Positions 31,561-44,038 of a stretch of DNA of 64,000 bases are shown piece after piece. Source of the DNA: Rhinopithecus roxellana (taxonomy: Eukaryota > Chordata > Mammalia > Primates > Cercopithecidae); contig NC_044553.1 of assembly GCF_007565055.1 (NCBI RefSeq), positions 43,389,420 to 43,453,419 of the forward strand. Direction: 5' to 3'. The translations under genes were made by a program, and so were the position numbers. The notes below the pieces were generated by a model that had not been told where the DNA came from, did no database searches, and saw only the letters and a list, made by a program, of their open reading frames with translations. Each line of letters opens with the position of its first letter. The stretch's first letter is position 1.

Positions 31561-31834
31561 CAAAGTCCCCATGGGATCTTTTCCTATCTCATTCCACCAT
31601 TTGTTTCTCAGTGGTGACCACTATCCAGAAGTTATTATTCCCATGAATGTATATACATTTACCACGAATGTTGACTATCTCCATAAACAATATAATAGTT
31701 TTGTTTACTTCACAGGCATTAAGTTCTGCTGCATGTATCATTCTTTTTTTTTTTTTTTTAAATTTACTTAATAGGCATTAGAAGTTTATCTATTTTGGTA
31801 CATTCTAGTTTATCCATTTTAACTGTTACATAGA

Positions 31835-32065
31835 AGTGTGGATTAAATTGTGTGTCCAGGCCCCTCCCCAAATTTGTATGTTGAAGCCCTAACCCCCGAG
31901 GGCTGTATCTGATGGAATGGATACAGCACTCAGAAGGAATCAACCATGCTGGTACCTTGATCTTGGACCTCAAGCTACCAGAACTGGTAAAAAATAAATT
32001 TTTATTACTTAAGCCATCAAGTCTGTGGTACTTTGTTATGGCTGCCCTAGCAAACTAATATACAC
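31835..32065 (+). mobile_element. MaLR/LTR-like element, internally deleted
   Basis: The left end AATTGTGTGTCCAGGCCCC with TTGTATGTTGAAGCCCTAAC and the right end AATAAATTTTTATTACTTAA with CTGCCCTAGCAAACTAATAT match an LTR-type family of usually about twice this length. The central part is missing. It interrupts an old minus-strand L1M. The family name is uncertain. Confidence 0.55.
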
Positions 32066-32730
32066 AGTATTCCACTGTTTGAACATACTGCTTTATTTAT
32101 TCTTTAATAATGAGCTCTTATGGTATTTCCAGCTCTGTACTGTAACATACAACACTGTAACAAATATTTTGTATGGAGATCTTGTTATTCTTATTGCAGG
32201 ACTTTTTCTTGGACACATACACAAATATACGCACACACACTACAGTATGTTTATCTTTAACTTTCTGATTATTGCCAAACTGCCTTTCAAGGTAATTTTG
32301 GCCAATCTCTACTCCATCAGCTGTGTATAAGACTGATTTCTCTCTATCCTCTCCAAAATTGGTAATGACAGACTTCTGCCAATCAGATGGGTACGAAATA
32401 TTTTGTTTTAAAACACATTTCTTTATCAGTGATGTTGAACACCTTAATGTATTTACTGACCACTAAGTTTTCTTCTGTGAACTGCCTACTCATATCCTTT
32501 ACCCCTTTTTCTACGTGGTTGTTTTTATTATTTTATTTACTAATAGGAGCTCTTTTTATACTTTAGATACTAATCTTTTGTCAATTACTTGAGTTACAAA
32601 TAACTTCTCGCCATCAGCAGCATGTTGCTTTAAGTGTTCATTGTCCAAGGAAAGTTTTTATGTTAATTTAGTCAAATATTTTTCTTTATGAAAAGTGCTT
32701 TTGATGTGTTTTTAAAAATCTTCCTTATCG
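32066..32730 (-). mobile_element. Ancient L1M fragment
   Basis: In plus view: CAGTATTCCACTGTTTGAAC, CAAACTGCCTTTCAAGG, TTGAACACCTTAATGTATTT and CTACTCATATCCTTTACCCC, which is L1 3' end sequence read backwards. Confidence 0.65.
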
Positions 32731-34155
32731 TGAGCTCACAATGTTATTTTATTTTCTTCTAAACTTCTGCTTTTCACATTTGGGGTCTGAGTTTTTCTGG
32801 ATTCTATGTGCGATGTGACCTGTTTTTTTTCAGATAGATAATGAAATGTCCCAGTGGGCCATCCCTTCCCTTGCACACAAGGCCTATGTCTTGTTAACCT
32901 GCTTCCTAAGTCTAGCACTTTGCCTGGTACACATTAGGCAATTATAAACATGTGATCAATAAAAGGAAGGATGGAAGAAAGAGAAGGGAGAGAAAGGGAA
33001 GCAAGGCAGGGATAGGAGTGTGGAAAAAAGTATTTGGATCATGGTCATTGATATAAACTATATGTTAGAACCATACAAGTCAAAAGGGTATTAAAACAGA
33101 TTCAAGGTGTGGATTGCAGGAAGATGGGCTTTCCAGGATTCTGGAATGCTAGAGGTAAATATATCACTTAAGTGCACCTGGGCGCTGACTCTGCTTTCTC
33201 TCCCCCAGGATGAGAATATGGCCTTGCTAGTGCTGAATTAGTTCAAAATCCAGAAAATTGTGGTGTTATAAATATCACTTATTAAGTCTTTGCAGAATGT
33301 TCAAGAAAGCTTAGGTTCAAAAGGGCAATGATATATTCAGAACTTGATACAGCAATGCTAGCTGAACCTTTCCCATAGGGACAGTGGCTACATGTACCAC
33401 AGGAAACCTAAAGAGATGGGAAAACATTTTTAGATATACTGTATTTGCTACTATTCAGAATAGTCATTTGGTTTCTATATTCTTAACTAAATAATTTAGG
33501 AGCATACAACAGGTGGGTAATAGTCTCTTCCCAACAATCCCTAACCTGAAGTTCAAAGGCAGAGTGCCGTAGTGGAGGGAGTATAAAAAAGAAACAGAAG
33601 AATGGGACCTGGAATGAATTTTGCCTCAGACACCCTCAAAAGAAAAACATCTCTCCCTAGAGCAACATTATATCTAGTTCATTATAGTCAAGGAAGTATG
33701 TTCCATTAGAGAAAAAGGGGCTTAGCCTCCCAGTGTAAGTACACACCACCACCTACAAAGTATTCTTGCTGAAATACTGAAACGTATCTCTACTTAACTA
33801 CCAATTTATAGTAATAAGGGGGAAGAGGAATATGCTACATAGCACCATGAAGATAAAATCAGCAAATCCAGACTGTGGGAAACTCCATAGGACAAAGGAT
33901 CCAATTTCTTCAACAAATAAAAAACTTCAAGAATTTTTTAAAGGGATCTAGAGTTTAAGAGATATCCACCAGTAGCTATAAGGACACTGATTCAAACAAA
34001 CTGTAAATGTGGTATGATGTCTGGAATTCTCTTCAAAATAACCAATGAAGAGTTACAGACAAATAAGACTATGAAACTAATTGTTAAAGTTGAATAACAA
34101 AGACCTGAGAGTTCAATGTATTTTCTCTCCTTTTGTATACATTCAAAACATATTA
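32731..34155. other. Mostly unassigned intronic sequence
   Basis: A possible L2/MIR tail (CTTTGCCTGGTACACATTAGG at about 32917) and a GA-rich tract (32965-33006) are the only recognisable parts. No exon seen. Confidence 0.45.
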
Positions 34156-34177
34156 CAATGAAAAGTTAAAAGAGGGG

Positions 34178-34303
34178 GCTGGGTGTGGTGGCTTATGCCT
34201 ATAACCCAGCACTTTGGGAGGTCAAGATGGGAGCATCACTTGAGGCCAGGAGTTCAAGACCACCTGGTCAACATAGGAAGACCCCATCTCTGACAAAGAA
34301 AAA
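34178..34303 (+). mobile_element. FLAM (free left Alu monomer) with target duplication
   Basis: A single left-arm unit from GCTGGGTGTGGTGGC to ACCCCATCTCTGACAAAG plus an A tail. The flanks AAAAGTTAAAAGAGGG (34161-34176) and AAAAGTTAAAAGAGGGG (34304-34320) form the duplication, so this is a true monomer insertion and not a broken Alu. Confidence 0.88.
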
Positions 34304-34329
34304 AAAAGTTAAAAGAGGGGAAGGACTTA

Positions 34330-34970
34330 GCAGATCTTTTTAAAAGGAAAGCAAATAAACCAAGTAGGACCTACAGCTAAGAGACTAGAGTCTGAGATCT
34401 AAAAACCTTCTGATGTTGATTTAAACTGTGAAAAACTTAAAATATACAAGAGAAGGCTGTAAATCAAAGATTCAGTCACTATAACCAGTCTACTGAGTCA
34501 CTGTTAATCAGTATTTACTTACGCTACCACTGAGTGATACTGAAAGATTATTATTTGAAAGCGTAGAATATAATGACTCATTTCTGCTTTCTAATGAGTT
34601 ATTTTCCTTTTTTGCTGTCCTTCCACGTATTGGTATCTTTCCTTATGTGATTGCTGGTTGCTCCAAATACTGAATTTTACCATTGTAATATTTAAAAAAT
34701 GCTAATCTGCTCTAACAGGATTGTAAAAATACATATTTTGGGGAGGCAGAGTACTGAACAAATTGTGCTGCTCTCTTTAGTCTCAATCTATGTGCTTTCC
34801 CAGTTTTCTTCAATGCAAGCATTTTCAGGTTGATATTAATATTAAAAGCTCAAAGAGTCAACAGGACTCAAATACGTCAAATAATAGGAAAGCATTTGCA
34901 CATATAAAGTTAAACAGATCTTCAAATAAATTTATCTAGTAAGAAACACCATGGTAAATATAGCAGGAAC
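34330..34970. other. Unassigned intronic sequence
   Basis: No gene or clear repeat. A minus-strand GTAAGT near 34510 lies only 17 nt from an AG and is not accepted as an exon. Confidence 0.45.
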
Positions 34971-34977
34971 CAAAAAC

Positions 34978-35165
34978 ATGGTCTTGACAGGAAGAATTCC
35001 TATTCTGCAACTACAAGCTATATGCCCTTAACGTAGATGAATTATTTTTCCCCTGAGGCATACTATATCTCCTCCAGAGACTTTTTAAATAAAGATTCAA
35101 CATTTATATAAAAAGCCATACTGTAATAAGAAGCATGCAGTAGGTTCTTAATGAATGCTACATAA
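34978..35165 (+). mobile_element. Probable MIR
   Basis: A decayed CTACAAGCTATATGCCCTTAA region and the end GCAGTAGGTTCTTAATGAATG follow the MIR core-to-tail order. Confidence 0.45.
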
Positions 35166-35169
35166 AACT

Positions 35170-35320
35170 CAATCTAGTCTAACCCTTTCATTTATAAATT
35201 AGGATAAAAAAATGACTTCTTCAAGGTCACATATTGATTTTAATTTGGCTCCATTATTCAGTTAAAAATGCTATGATTATGTCTGATAATAATGCCTCTA
35301 TTTTACACTGGGATTTTAAT
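35170..35320 (-). mobile_element. Probable MIR (minus)
   Basis: AACCCTTTCATTTATAAATT and TTCTTCAAGGTCACATATTG match the reverse of the MIR region that encodes the GTGACCTTGGGCAAG word. Confidence 0.45.
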
Positions 35321-35820
35321 CAAGAAAAACATTTTGTGCCCCAGTCTTACCATTTTGGAACTTCCTTTGTCATAGAAACATTATATATTGTCAGTAAATA
35401 AGCTGAATTAAAAGTCAATGCCCTCTAGTGCTAAACCTTCAGAGGTAGGTGCAGGTTCCAAATACAGGCAAATTTACCTAGTCTACAGAACAGGAAACAA
35501 TCTCCATAAAAATAAGGAAATGAAAACATGAGATAGCTGCATGCACAGTGACCCATCTGTAAGGATGACTGTTCTCGCTGGGAGATGAGATTTTAAGCTT
35601 TTACTTTCTTTTCAAACGTTTAAAAAGCTTTTTAAACTTTTTGTTATTAAGTTTTTATAACACATAAACATTTAAAAAGAAGTCAAAACACAGGGCATGA
35701 TAACATCACTGGATTGCGCAGTGGGGAAAACAACTCTTCTTCCCTTACTGCATAGTTTCAGAGGAAGTTACACATCCATGTGGCTTAGTATCTAACGTTA
35801 CATTAAGAAAGTCATAAAAG

Positions 35821-36099
35821 TGCTGTAATCCCAGCACTTTGGGAGGCCGAGGTGGGCGGATCATGAGGTCAGAAGATGGAGACCATCCTGGGCAACATGG
35901 TGAAACCCCATCTCTACTAAAAATACAAAAATTAGCTGGGCGTGGTGGCGCATGCCTGTAATCCCAGCTACTTGGGAGGCTGAGGCAGGAGAATTGCTTG
36001 AATCAGGGAGTTGGAGGTTGCAGTGAGCCGAGATCACACCACTGCACTCCAACCTGGCAAAAGAGCGAGACTCCGTCTCAAAAAATAAAAAAAGAAAAC
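35821..36099 (+). mobile_element. Alu, slightly 5'-truncated
   Basis: Starts at GCTGTAATCCCAGCAC, lacking the first ~30 bases, and continues through both arms to CTCCGTCTCAAAAAATAAAA. Confidence 0.92.
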
Positions 36100-36217
36100 G
36101 TTGTGTCAGAGATAAAGCAGATCTTTAAATTGAGAAAAGTAAGGGGATAAATGTGACTTCACTTTTTTAAATGTACTTCAGGTGTCACCAATAGGTGACG
36201 TGCTAAGTACGTGCAAG

Positions 36218-36218
<1 letters not shown>

Positions 36219-36246
<28 letters not shown>
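36219..36246. repeat. Poly(T) tract
   Basis: About 28 consecutive T with no Alu or L1 body attached. Confidence 0.95.
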
Positions 36247-36248
<2 letters not shown>

Positions 36249-36249
36249 C

Positions 36250-37505
36250 TGAAAAGCATTAAACCAGACCATGGTATTAGGTGCTTAACTGAGATTATAA
36301 AAAAGAAAACCAAAATGGAAATGGTTTAGAGAGCTGAAGTTAAAATGAGAATTCCGTTAACATGGCATATACAGGTAACGGTGCTTAATGGGAAGATTAG
36401 GGACTACACCAATGTCTCATATAAATTAATATGAGAACATTTCTTAAAATTGTAGCTAAAATGGCCTACAGGTATACTTGTAAGACATGATTTATTACTC
36501 TTTTCTAGAGTTAAGAGCTTATTAGGGCAGTAAAGAGTTCAATATCTTCATTGATATGAATATGATCCAAAAAATAAAGTCACCAAGTTCAATGTCCTGT
36601 AGTCCTCCACTTAAACCCAAGAATCACAGAACTTTTCTTATAACTAAAGGCAAAAAAATACGAAAACTAATTTGATAGTTAATATTAAAATTCTCTTCTA
36701 CAAGGCAGTAAGAGAACCAAAGGAAAGAAAATCTAGCCTAAAAGCATTTCAGTCTATAAAGGAGAAGGCTATCTAAGGAGATAAAAAAATTATGAATTAA
36801 TCTCCTCAATGTTCAAATGATTCTCTAGAGAGGAAGATATCAAAACTGATATATTTTTAAAGATAGAAGAGTTATTAGTGGAAATAGGTAAAATAATTTA
36901 TTAAGGATATAGTTAGAAATGTCTAGAGTTTTCATTTTTCTCCCTGTGCCTAAAGCATAATTCTATGTAGGAATGTCTGGTAGTAATCTCTTTTCGGGCT
37001 ACTTCAAAGCGATGTATGGGTAAGAAATCATTTGTTTTTTGGCCAGAAGTTTAAAAAACACACTCACACAGAAAAACTACTAAGTAACACAATTTTTCCC
37101 TACACCAGAAAGCTTTATAAAAACCTGGATAATCAGGCGTAGTCTCTGAAACTTATCAGTTTATGGGAAAAGTGCCTACAGTCTCACTATCCAATAGAAA
37201 TATAATCCAAACCATAGAAATCTTAAATTACCTAGTACATTAAGAAGTAAAAAACAGATACTACATTTAGTAAAATATTTTAATGTCAAAATATTAACAT
37301 TTTGATACGCAATTAATAGAAATATTGAGATACTTTAGATCTTTTTCATACTAACTCTTTGAAATCCAATGTGTATTTTATACTTATAACACATCTCAAT
37401 TTGATTTAGCCACATTTCAAATATTCAACAGCCACATGTAACTAGTGGCTACTGTACTGGCCAGTGTGTGTCTATGGCACAGCATGTCTTATGGGCTATA
37501 CTTAA
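36250..37505. other. Unique intronic sequence, no gene accepted
   Basis: AT-rich. A plus-strand acceptor/donor pair near 36970-37021 was considered and rejected. Confidence 0.5.
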
Positions 37506-37511
37506 AAGTTT

Positions 37512-37856
37512 GGGCCAGCAGCTATAGCTCACACCTGTAATCCCAACACTTTGGGAGGCTAAGGCAGGAGGATTACTTGAAGCCAGGAGTTTGAGACCAA
37601 CTTGGACAACAGAGCAAGACCCTGCTTCTACAAAAAATAAGATAAGATAAAATAAAATAAAATAAAATAAAATAAAATAAAGTAAAATAAACAAGCCATG
37701 TGTGGTGATGTGTGCTTATAGATCCAGCTATGTGGGACGCTGAGACAGGAGGATGGCTTGAGTTAAGGAATCTGAGGCTGCAGTGAGCTATGACTGTGGC
37801 ACTGCACTCCAGCCTCGGTGACAGAGCAAGACCTCTCTAAAAAAGAAAAAGAAAGT
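37512..37856 (+). mobile_element. AluJ-like element with expanded middle A-rich linker
   Basis: Left arm (GCTATAGCTCACACC), then an (AATAA)n-type run at 37637-37691, then a diverged right arm ending GGTGACAGAGCAAGACC. The microsatellite has grown from the linker between monomers. Confidence 0.88.
37637..37691. repeat. (AAAAT)n microsatellite in an Alu linker
   Basis: GATAA units pass into about nine AAAAT-type units. Confidence 0.93.
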
Positions 37857-38118
37857 TTAATGACTGTCTCAGAGTTGAGCATACAGAGACAAAAGAGGTC
37901 ACCTATTATTCTTGCAGGGCTTACATCTAAAATGTATATAAAACTGCCAATCTCTTGGGTAGACTGCCCTCAATCATGATACATGCAGATTAATTCCTAT
38001 CTAGATTTTACTAGGACAGCAAAGTGATCAGTATCTCAATATCTGCCCCTCCCACCAAAAAAAGTGACTAATCTAAGATCTTACTGTTCTTCACTTAAAA
38101 CCAAGAACCGAAAAATAG

Positions 38119-39143
38119 GAAGATGGCCGAATAGGAACAGCTCCAGTCTCCAACTCCCAGCGCGAGCGACACAGAAGACCGGTGATTTCTGCATTTTGAA
38201 CTGAGGTACTGTGGTCATCTCACTGGGGAGTGCCGGACAATCAGTGCTGGTCAGCTGCTGCAGCCCGACCAGCGAGAGCTGAAGCAGGGCGAGGCATCGC
38301 CTCACCTGGAAGTGCAAGGGGGAAGGGAATCCGTTTTCCTAGCAAGGGGAACTGAGACACAAAACACCTGGAAAATCGGGTAACTCCCACCCCAATACTC
38401 CGCTTTAAGCAGACAGGCACACCAGGAGAATATATCCCACACCTGGCCGGGAGGGTCCCACGCCCACGGAGCCTCCCTCACTGCTAACACAGCAGTCTGC
38501 CGCGATCTATCCGCAAGGCAGCAGCTAGGCTGGGGGGGAGGGGCGCCCGCCATTGCTGAGGCTTAAGTAGGTAAACAAAGCTGCTGGGAAGCTCGAACTG
38601 GGTGGAGCTCACAGCAGCTCAAGGAAGGCTGCCTGTCTCTGTAGTCTCCACCTCTGGGGACAGCGCACAGCTGAAGACCAACAGGGGAAGCAGCGGGGGC
38701 CGGTGCAGACGCGAACAACTCTGTCTGACAGCTTTGGGGAGAGCCGTGGATCTCCCAACGCGGAGGTTGAGATCTGAAAACGGACAGACTGCCTGCTCAG
38801 GTGGGTCCCTGACCCCTGAGTAGCCTAGCTGGGAGACATCCCCCACTAGGGGCAGTCTGACACCCCACACCTCACAGGGTGGAGTACACCCCTGAGAGGA
38901 AACTTCCAAAGGAAGAATCAGACAGGTACACTCGCTGTTCAGCAATATTCTATCTTCGGCAACCTCTGCTGCTGATACCCAGGCAAACAGGGTCTGGAGT
39001 GGACCTCAAGCAATCTCCAACAGACCAACAGACAGTCCTTTTGACTGTCAGAAGGAAAACTATCAAACAGGAAGGACACCTATACCAAAACCCCATCAGT
39101 ACGTCACCATCATCAAAGACCAGAGACAGATAAAACCACAAAG
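38119..39143 (+). promoter_or_regulatory. L1-B 5'UTR
   Basis: GC-rich internal promoter region similar to that of L1-A, with the YY1-type AAGATGGCCG at its start. It differs from L1-A at the trinucleotide run (here AAGACCAACAGGGGAAGCAG) and in the G run after 38530. Confidence 0.8.
38302..38553 (-). CDS. L1 ORF0: ORF0 of L1-B, 83 codons
   Basis: Antisense frame beginning MAGAPPPQPSCC about 435-450 bp into the 5'UTR, where primate ORF0 starts. Unlike L1-A, the G/C run after the start keeps the frame through REAPWAWDPPGQVWD. Primate ORF0 is a small nuclear protein of about 70 residues made from the L1 antisense promoter and can be spliced to downstream host exons. Expression here is unknown. 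Confidence 0.5.
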   Translation of the reverse strand: MAGAPPPQPSCCLADRSRQTAVLAVREAPWAWDPPGQVWDIFSWCACLLKAEYWGGSYPIFQVFCVSVPLARKTDSLPPCTSR

Positions 39144-40160
39144 ATGGGGAAGAAGCAGGGCAGAAAAGCTGGAAATTCAAAAAATAAGAGCGCATCTCCC
39201 CTTGCAAAGGAGCGCAGCCCATCGCCAGCAACGGATCAAAGCTGGTCAGAGAATGACTTTGACGAGATGAGAGAAGAAGGCTTCAGTCCATCAAACTTCT
39301 CAGAGCTAAAGGAGGAATTACGTACCCAGCGCAAAGAAACTAAAAATCTTGAAAAAAGAGTGGAAGAATTGACAGCTAGACTAATTAATGCAGAGAAGAT
39401 CATAAACGAAATGGCAGAGATGAAAACCATGACACGAGAAATACGTGACAAATGCACAAGCTTCAGTAACCGACTCGATCAACTGGAAGAAAGAGTATCA
39501 GCGATTGAGGATCAAATGAATGAAATGAAGCGAGAAGAGAAACCAAAAGAAAAAAGAAGAAAAAGAAATGAACAAAGCCTGCAAGAAGTATGGGATTATG
39601 TAAAAAGACCAAATCTACGTCTGATTGGGGTGCCTGAAAGTGAGGGGGAAAATGGAACCAAGTTGGAAAACACTCTTCAGGATATCATCCAGGAGAACTT
39701 CCCCAACCTAGTAGGGCAGGCCAACATTCAAATTCAGGAAATACAGAGAACGCCACAAAGATACTCCTCCAGAAGAGCAACTCCAAGACACATAATTGCC
39801 AGATTCACCAAAGTTGAAATGAAGGAAAAAATCTTAAGGGCAGCCAGAGAGAAAGGTCGGGTTACCCACAAAGGGAAACCCATCAGACTAACAGCAGATC
39901 TCTCAGCAGAAACTCTACAAGCCAGAAGAGAGTGGGGGCCAATATTCAACGTTCTTAAAGAAAAGAATTTTAAACCCAGAATTTCATATCCAGCCAAACT
40001 AAGTTTCATCAGTGAAGGAGAAATAAAATCCTTTACAGATAAGCAAATGCTTAGAGATTTTGTCACCACCAGGCCTGCCTTACAAGAGACCCTGAAGGAA
40101 GCCCTAAACATGGAAAGGAACAACTGGTACCAGCCATTGCAAAAACATGCCAAAATGTAA
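39144..40160 (+). CDS. L1 ORF1: L1-B ORF1p, intact (338 aa)
   Basis: RNA-binding chaperone of the L1 particle, full family length, with the same domain order as L1-A. S18-P and S27-P are kept and an extra S25-P is present. Differences from L1-A include LTARLINAEKIINEMAE in the coiled coil and NVLKEKNFKP near residue 275. The RRM (RPNLRLIGVPE) and C-terminal domain (REKGRVTHKGKPIR) are unchanged. It could still act in trans even though its own ORF2 is dead; that is inference. Confidence 0.94.
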   Translation: MGKKQGRKAGNSKNKSASPLAKERSPSPATDQSWSENDFDEMREEGFSPSNFSELKEELRTQRKETKNLEKRVEELTARLINAEKIINEMAEMKTMTREIRDKCTSFSNRLDQLEERVSAIEDQMNEMKREEKPKEKRRKRNEQSLQEVWDYVKRPNLRLIGVPESEGENGTKLENTLQDIIQENFPNLVGQANIQIQEIQRTPQRYSSRRATPRHIIARFTKVEMKEKILRAAREKGRVTHKGKPIRLTADLSAETLQARREWGPIFNVLKEKNFKPRISYPAKLSFISEGEIKSFTDKQMLRDFVTTRPALQETLKEALNMERNNWYQPLQKHAKM

Positions 40161-40223
40161 AGACCATCAAGGCTAGGAAGAAACTGGATCAACTAACGAG
40201 CAAAATAACCAGTTAATATCATA

Positions 40224-43200
40224 ATGACAGGATCAAGTTCACACATAACAATATTAACCTTAAATGTAAATGGACTAAATGCTCCAATTAAAAGACACAG
40301 ACTGGCAAACTGGATAAAGAGTCAAGACCCATCAGTCTGCTGTATTCAGGAGACCCATCTCACATGCAGAGACATATAGGCTCAAAATAAAGGGATGGAG
40401 GAAGATCTACCAAGCAAATGGAGAACAAAAAAAAGCAGGGGTTGCAATCCTAGTCTCTGATAAAACAGACTTTAAACCATCAAAGATCAAAAGAGACAAA
40501 GAAGGCCATTACATAATGGTAAAGGGATCAATTCAACAGGAAGAGCTAACTCTCCTAAATATATATGCACCCAATACAGGAGCACCCAGATTCATAAAGC
40601 AAGTCCTTAGAGACTTACAAAGAGACTTAGACTCCCATACAATAATAATGGGAGACTTCAACACTCCACTGTCAACATTAGACAGATCAACAAGACAGAA
40701 AGTTAACAAGGAATTGAACTCATCTCTGCACCAAGCGGACCTAATAGACATCTATAGAACTCTCCACCCCAAATCAACAGAATATACATTCTTCTCAGCA
40801 CCACATCGCACTTATTCCAAAATTGACCACATAACTGGAAGTAAAGCACTCCTCAGCAAATGTAAAAGAACAGAAATTATAACAAACTGTCTCTCAGACC
40901 ACAGTGCAATCAAACTAGAACTCAGGACTAAGAAACTCAATCAAAACCACTCAACTACATGGAAACTGAACAACCTGCTCCTGAACGACTGCTGGGTACA
41001 TAACGAAATGAAGGCAGAAATAAAGATGTTCTTTGAAACCAATGAGAACAAAGATACAACATACCAGAATCTCTGGGACACATTTAAAGCAGTGTGTAGA
41101 GGGAAATTTATAGCACTAAATGCCCACAAGAGAAAGCAGGAAAGATCTAAAATGGACACTCTAACATCACAATTAAAAGAACTAGAGAGGCAAGAGCAAA
41201 CACATTCAAAAGCTAGCAGAAGGCAAGAAATAACTAAGATCAGAGCAGAACTGAAGGAGATAGAGACACAAAAAACCCTCCAAAAAAATCAATGAATCCA
41301 GGAGTTGGTTTTTTGAAAAGATCAACAAAATTGACAGACCGCTAGCAAGACTAATAAAGAAGAAAAGAGAGAGGAATCAAATAGACGCAATAAAAAATGA
41401 TAAAGGGGATATCACCACCGACCCCACAGAAATACAAACAACCATCAGAGAATACTATAAACGCCTCTACGCAAATCAACTAGAAAATTTAGAAGAAATG
41501 GATAATTTCCTGGACACTTACACTCTCCCAAGGCTAAACCAGGAAGTTGAATCCCTGAATAGACCAATAGCAGGCTCTGAAATTGAGGCAACAATCAATA
41601 GCCTACCCACCAAAAAAAGTCCAGGACCAGATGGATTCACAGCTGAATTCTACCAGAGGTACAAGGAGGAGGTGGTACCATTCCTTCTGAAACTATTCCA
41701 ATCAATAGAAAAAGAGGGAATCCTCCCTAACTCATTTTATGAGGCCAACATCATCCTGATACCAAAGGCTGGCAGAGACACAACAAAAAAAGAGAATTTT
41801 AGACCAATATCCCTGATGAACATCGATGCAAAAATTCTCAATAAAATACTGGCAAACCGGATTCAGCAGCGCATCAAAAAGCTTATCCACCATGATCAAG
41901 TGGGCTTCATCCCCGGGATGCAAGGCTGGTTCAACATTCGCAAATCAATAAACGTAATCCAGCATATAAACAGAACCAAAGACAAGAACCACATGATTAT
42001 CTCAATAGATGCAGAAAAAGCTTTTGATAAAATTCAACAGCCCTTCATGCTAAAAACGCTCAATAAATTCGGTATTGATGGAACGTACCTCAAAATGATA
42101 AGAGCTATTTATGACAAACCCACAGCTAATATCATTCTGAATGGGCAAAAACTGGAAAAATTCCCTTTGAAAACTGGCACAAGACAGGGATGCCCTCTCT
42201 CACCACTCCTATTCAACATAGTGTTGGAAGTTCTGGCTAGGGCAATCAGGCAAGAGAAAGAAATCAAGGGTATCCAGTTAGGAAAAGAAGAAGTCAAATT
42301 GTCCCTGTTTGCAGATGACATGATTGTATATTTAGAAAACCCCATTGTCTCAGTCCAAAATCTCCTTAAGCTGATAAGCAACTTCAGCAAAGTCTCAGGA
42401 TACAAAATTAATGTTCAAAAATCACAAGCATTCTTATACACCAGTAACAGACAAGCAGAGAGCCAAATCAGGAATGAACTTCCATTCACAATTGCTTCAA
42501 AGAGAATCAAATACCTAGGAATCCAACTTACAAGGGATGTCAAGGACCTCTTCAAGGAGAACTACAAACCACTGCTCAGTGAAATAAAAGAGGACACAAA
42601 CAAATGGAAGAACATACCATGCTCATGGATAGGAAGAATCAATATCGTGAAAATGGCCATACTGCCCAAGGTTATTTATAGATTCAATGCCATCCCCATC
42701 AAGCTACCAATGAGTTTCTTCACAGAATTGGAAAAAACTGCTTTAAAGTTCATATGGAACCAAAAAAGAGCCCGCATTGCCAAGACAATCCTAAGTCAAA
42801 AGGACAAAGCTGGAGGCGTCATGCTACCTGACTTCAAACTATACTACAAGGCTACAGTAACCAAAACAGCATGGTACTGGTACCAAAACAGAGCTATAGA
42901 CCAATGGAACAGAACAGAGTCCTCAGAAATAATACCACACATCTACAGCCATCTGATCTTTGACAAACCTGAGAGAAACAAGAAATGGGGAAAGGATTCC
43001 CTATTTAATAAATGGTGCTGGGAAAATTGGCTAGCCGTAAGTAGAAAGCTGAAACTGGATCCTTTCCTTACCCCTTATACGAAGATTAATTCAAGATGGA
43101 TTAGAGACTTAAATGTTAGACCTAATACCATAAAAACCCTAGAAGAAAATCTAGGTAGCACCATGCAGGACATAGGCATGGGCAAGGACTTCATGTCTAA

Positions 43201-44038
43201 AACACCAAAAGCAACAGCAGCAAAAGCCAAAATTGACAAATGGGATCTAATTAAACTAAAGAGCTTTTGCACAGCAAAAGAAACTACCATCAGAGTGAAC
43301 AGGCAACCTACAGAATGGGAGAAAATTTTTGCAACCTACTCATCTGACAAAGGGCTAATAACCAGAATCTACAAAGAACTCAAACAAATATACAAGAAAA
43401 AAGCAAACAACCCCATCAAAAAGTGGGCAAAGGATATGAACAGACATTTCTCAAAAGAAGACATTCATACAGCCAACAGACACATGAAAAAATGCTCATC
43501 ATCACTGGCCATCAGAGAAATGCAAATCAAAACCACAATGAGATACCATCTCACTCCGGTTAGAATGGCAATCATTAAGAAGTCAGGAAACAACAGGTGT
43601 TGGAGAGGATGTGGAGAAATAGGAACACTTTTACACTGTTGGTGGGATTGTAAACTAGTTCAACCATTATGGAAAACAGTATGGCAATTCCTCAAGGATC
43701 TAGAACTAGATGTACCATATGACCCAGCCATCCCACTACTGGGTATATACACAAAGGATTATAAATTATTCTACTACAAAGACACATGCACACGTATGTT
43801 TATTGCGGCACTATTCACAATAGCAAAGACTTGGAATCAACCCAAATGTCCATCTGTGACAGACTGGATTAAGAAAATGTGGCACATATACACCATGGAA
43901 TACTATGCAGCCATAAAAAAGGATGAGTTTGCGTCCTTTGTAGGGACATGGATGCAGCTGGAAACCATCATTCTTAGCAAACTATCACAAGAAGAGAAAA
44001 CCAAACACCGCATGTTCTCACTCATAGGTGCGAACTGA
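40224..44038 (+). pseudogene. L1 ORF2: L1-B ORF2, broken by two frameshifts
   Basis: The start codon is at 40224. A 2-bp loss near 40375 (GACATATAGG where L1-A has GACATACACAGG) creates a stop after 51 codons. The frame resumes to 41295, where a run of seven A in place of six (near 41285) shifts it again. The third section, open to 44038, includes the FADD active site, the Cys-rich motif and the full C-terminus ending SLIGAN. In-frame losses of three codons (near 40710) and one codon (near 41545) also distinguish it from L1-A. The endonuclease and reverse transcriptase are no longer joined in one frame, so this copy should not be autonomous. Confidence 0.95.

Noticed and set aside
34500..34540. 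Minus-strand GTAAGT near 34510 with TTTCAG 17 nt upstream.
   Set aside because: An exon of 17 nt without other support is unlikely.
35351..35402. Minus-strand 52-nt exon candidate between TTTTAATTCAG and GTAAGA.
   Set aside because: The acceptor is weak. Spliced after an RFX7 exon ending in phase 2 it would meet a stop within eight codons. At most a poison-exon idea; no supporting signal.
36973..37021. Plus-strand 49-nt segment between TTCTATGTAG and GGTAAGA.
   Set aside because: The pyrimidine tract is separated from the AG by a purine-rich stretch, only one frame is open, and the strand is opposite to RFX7. Fits chance expectation.
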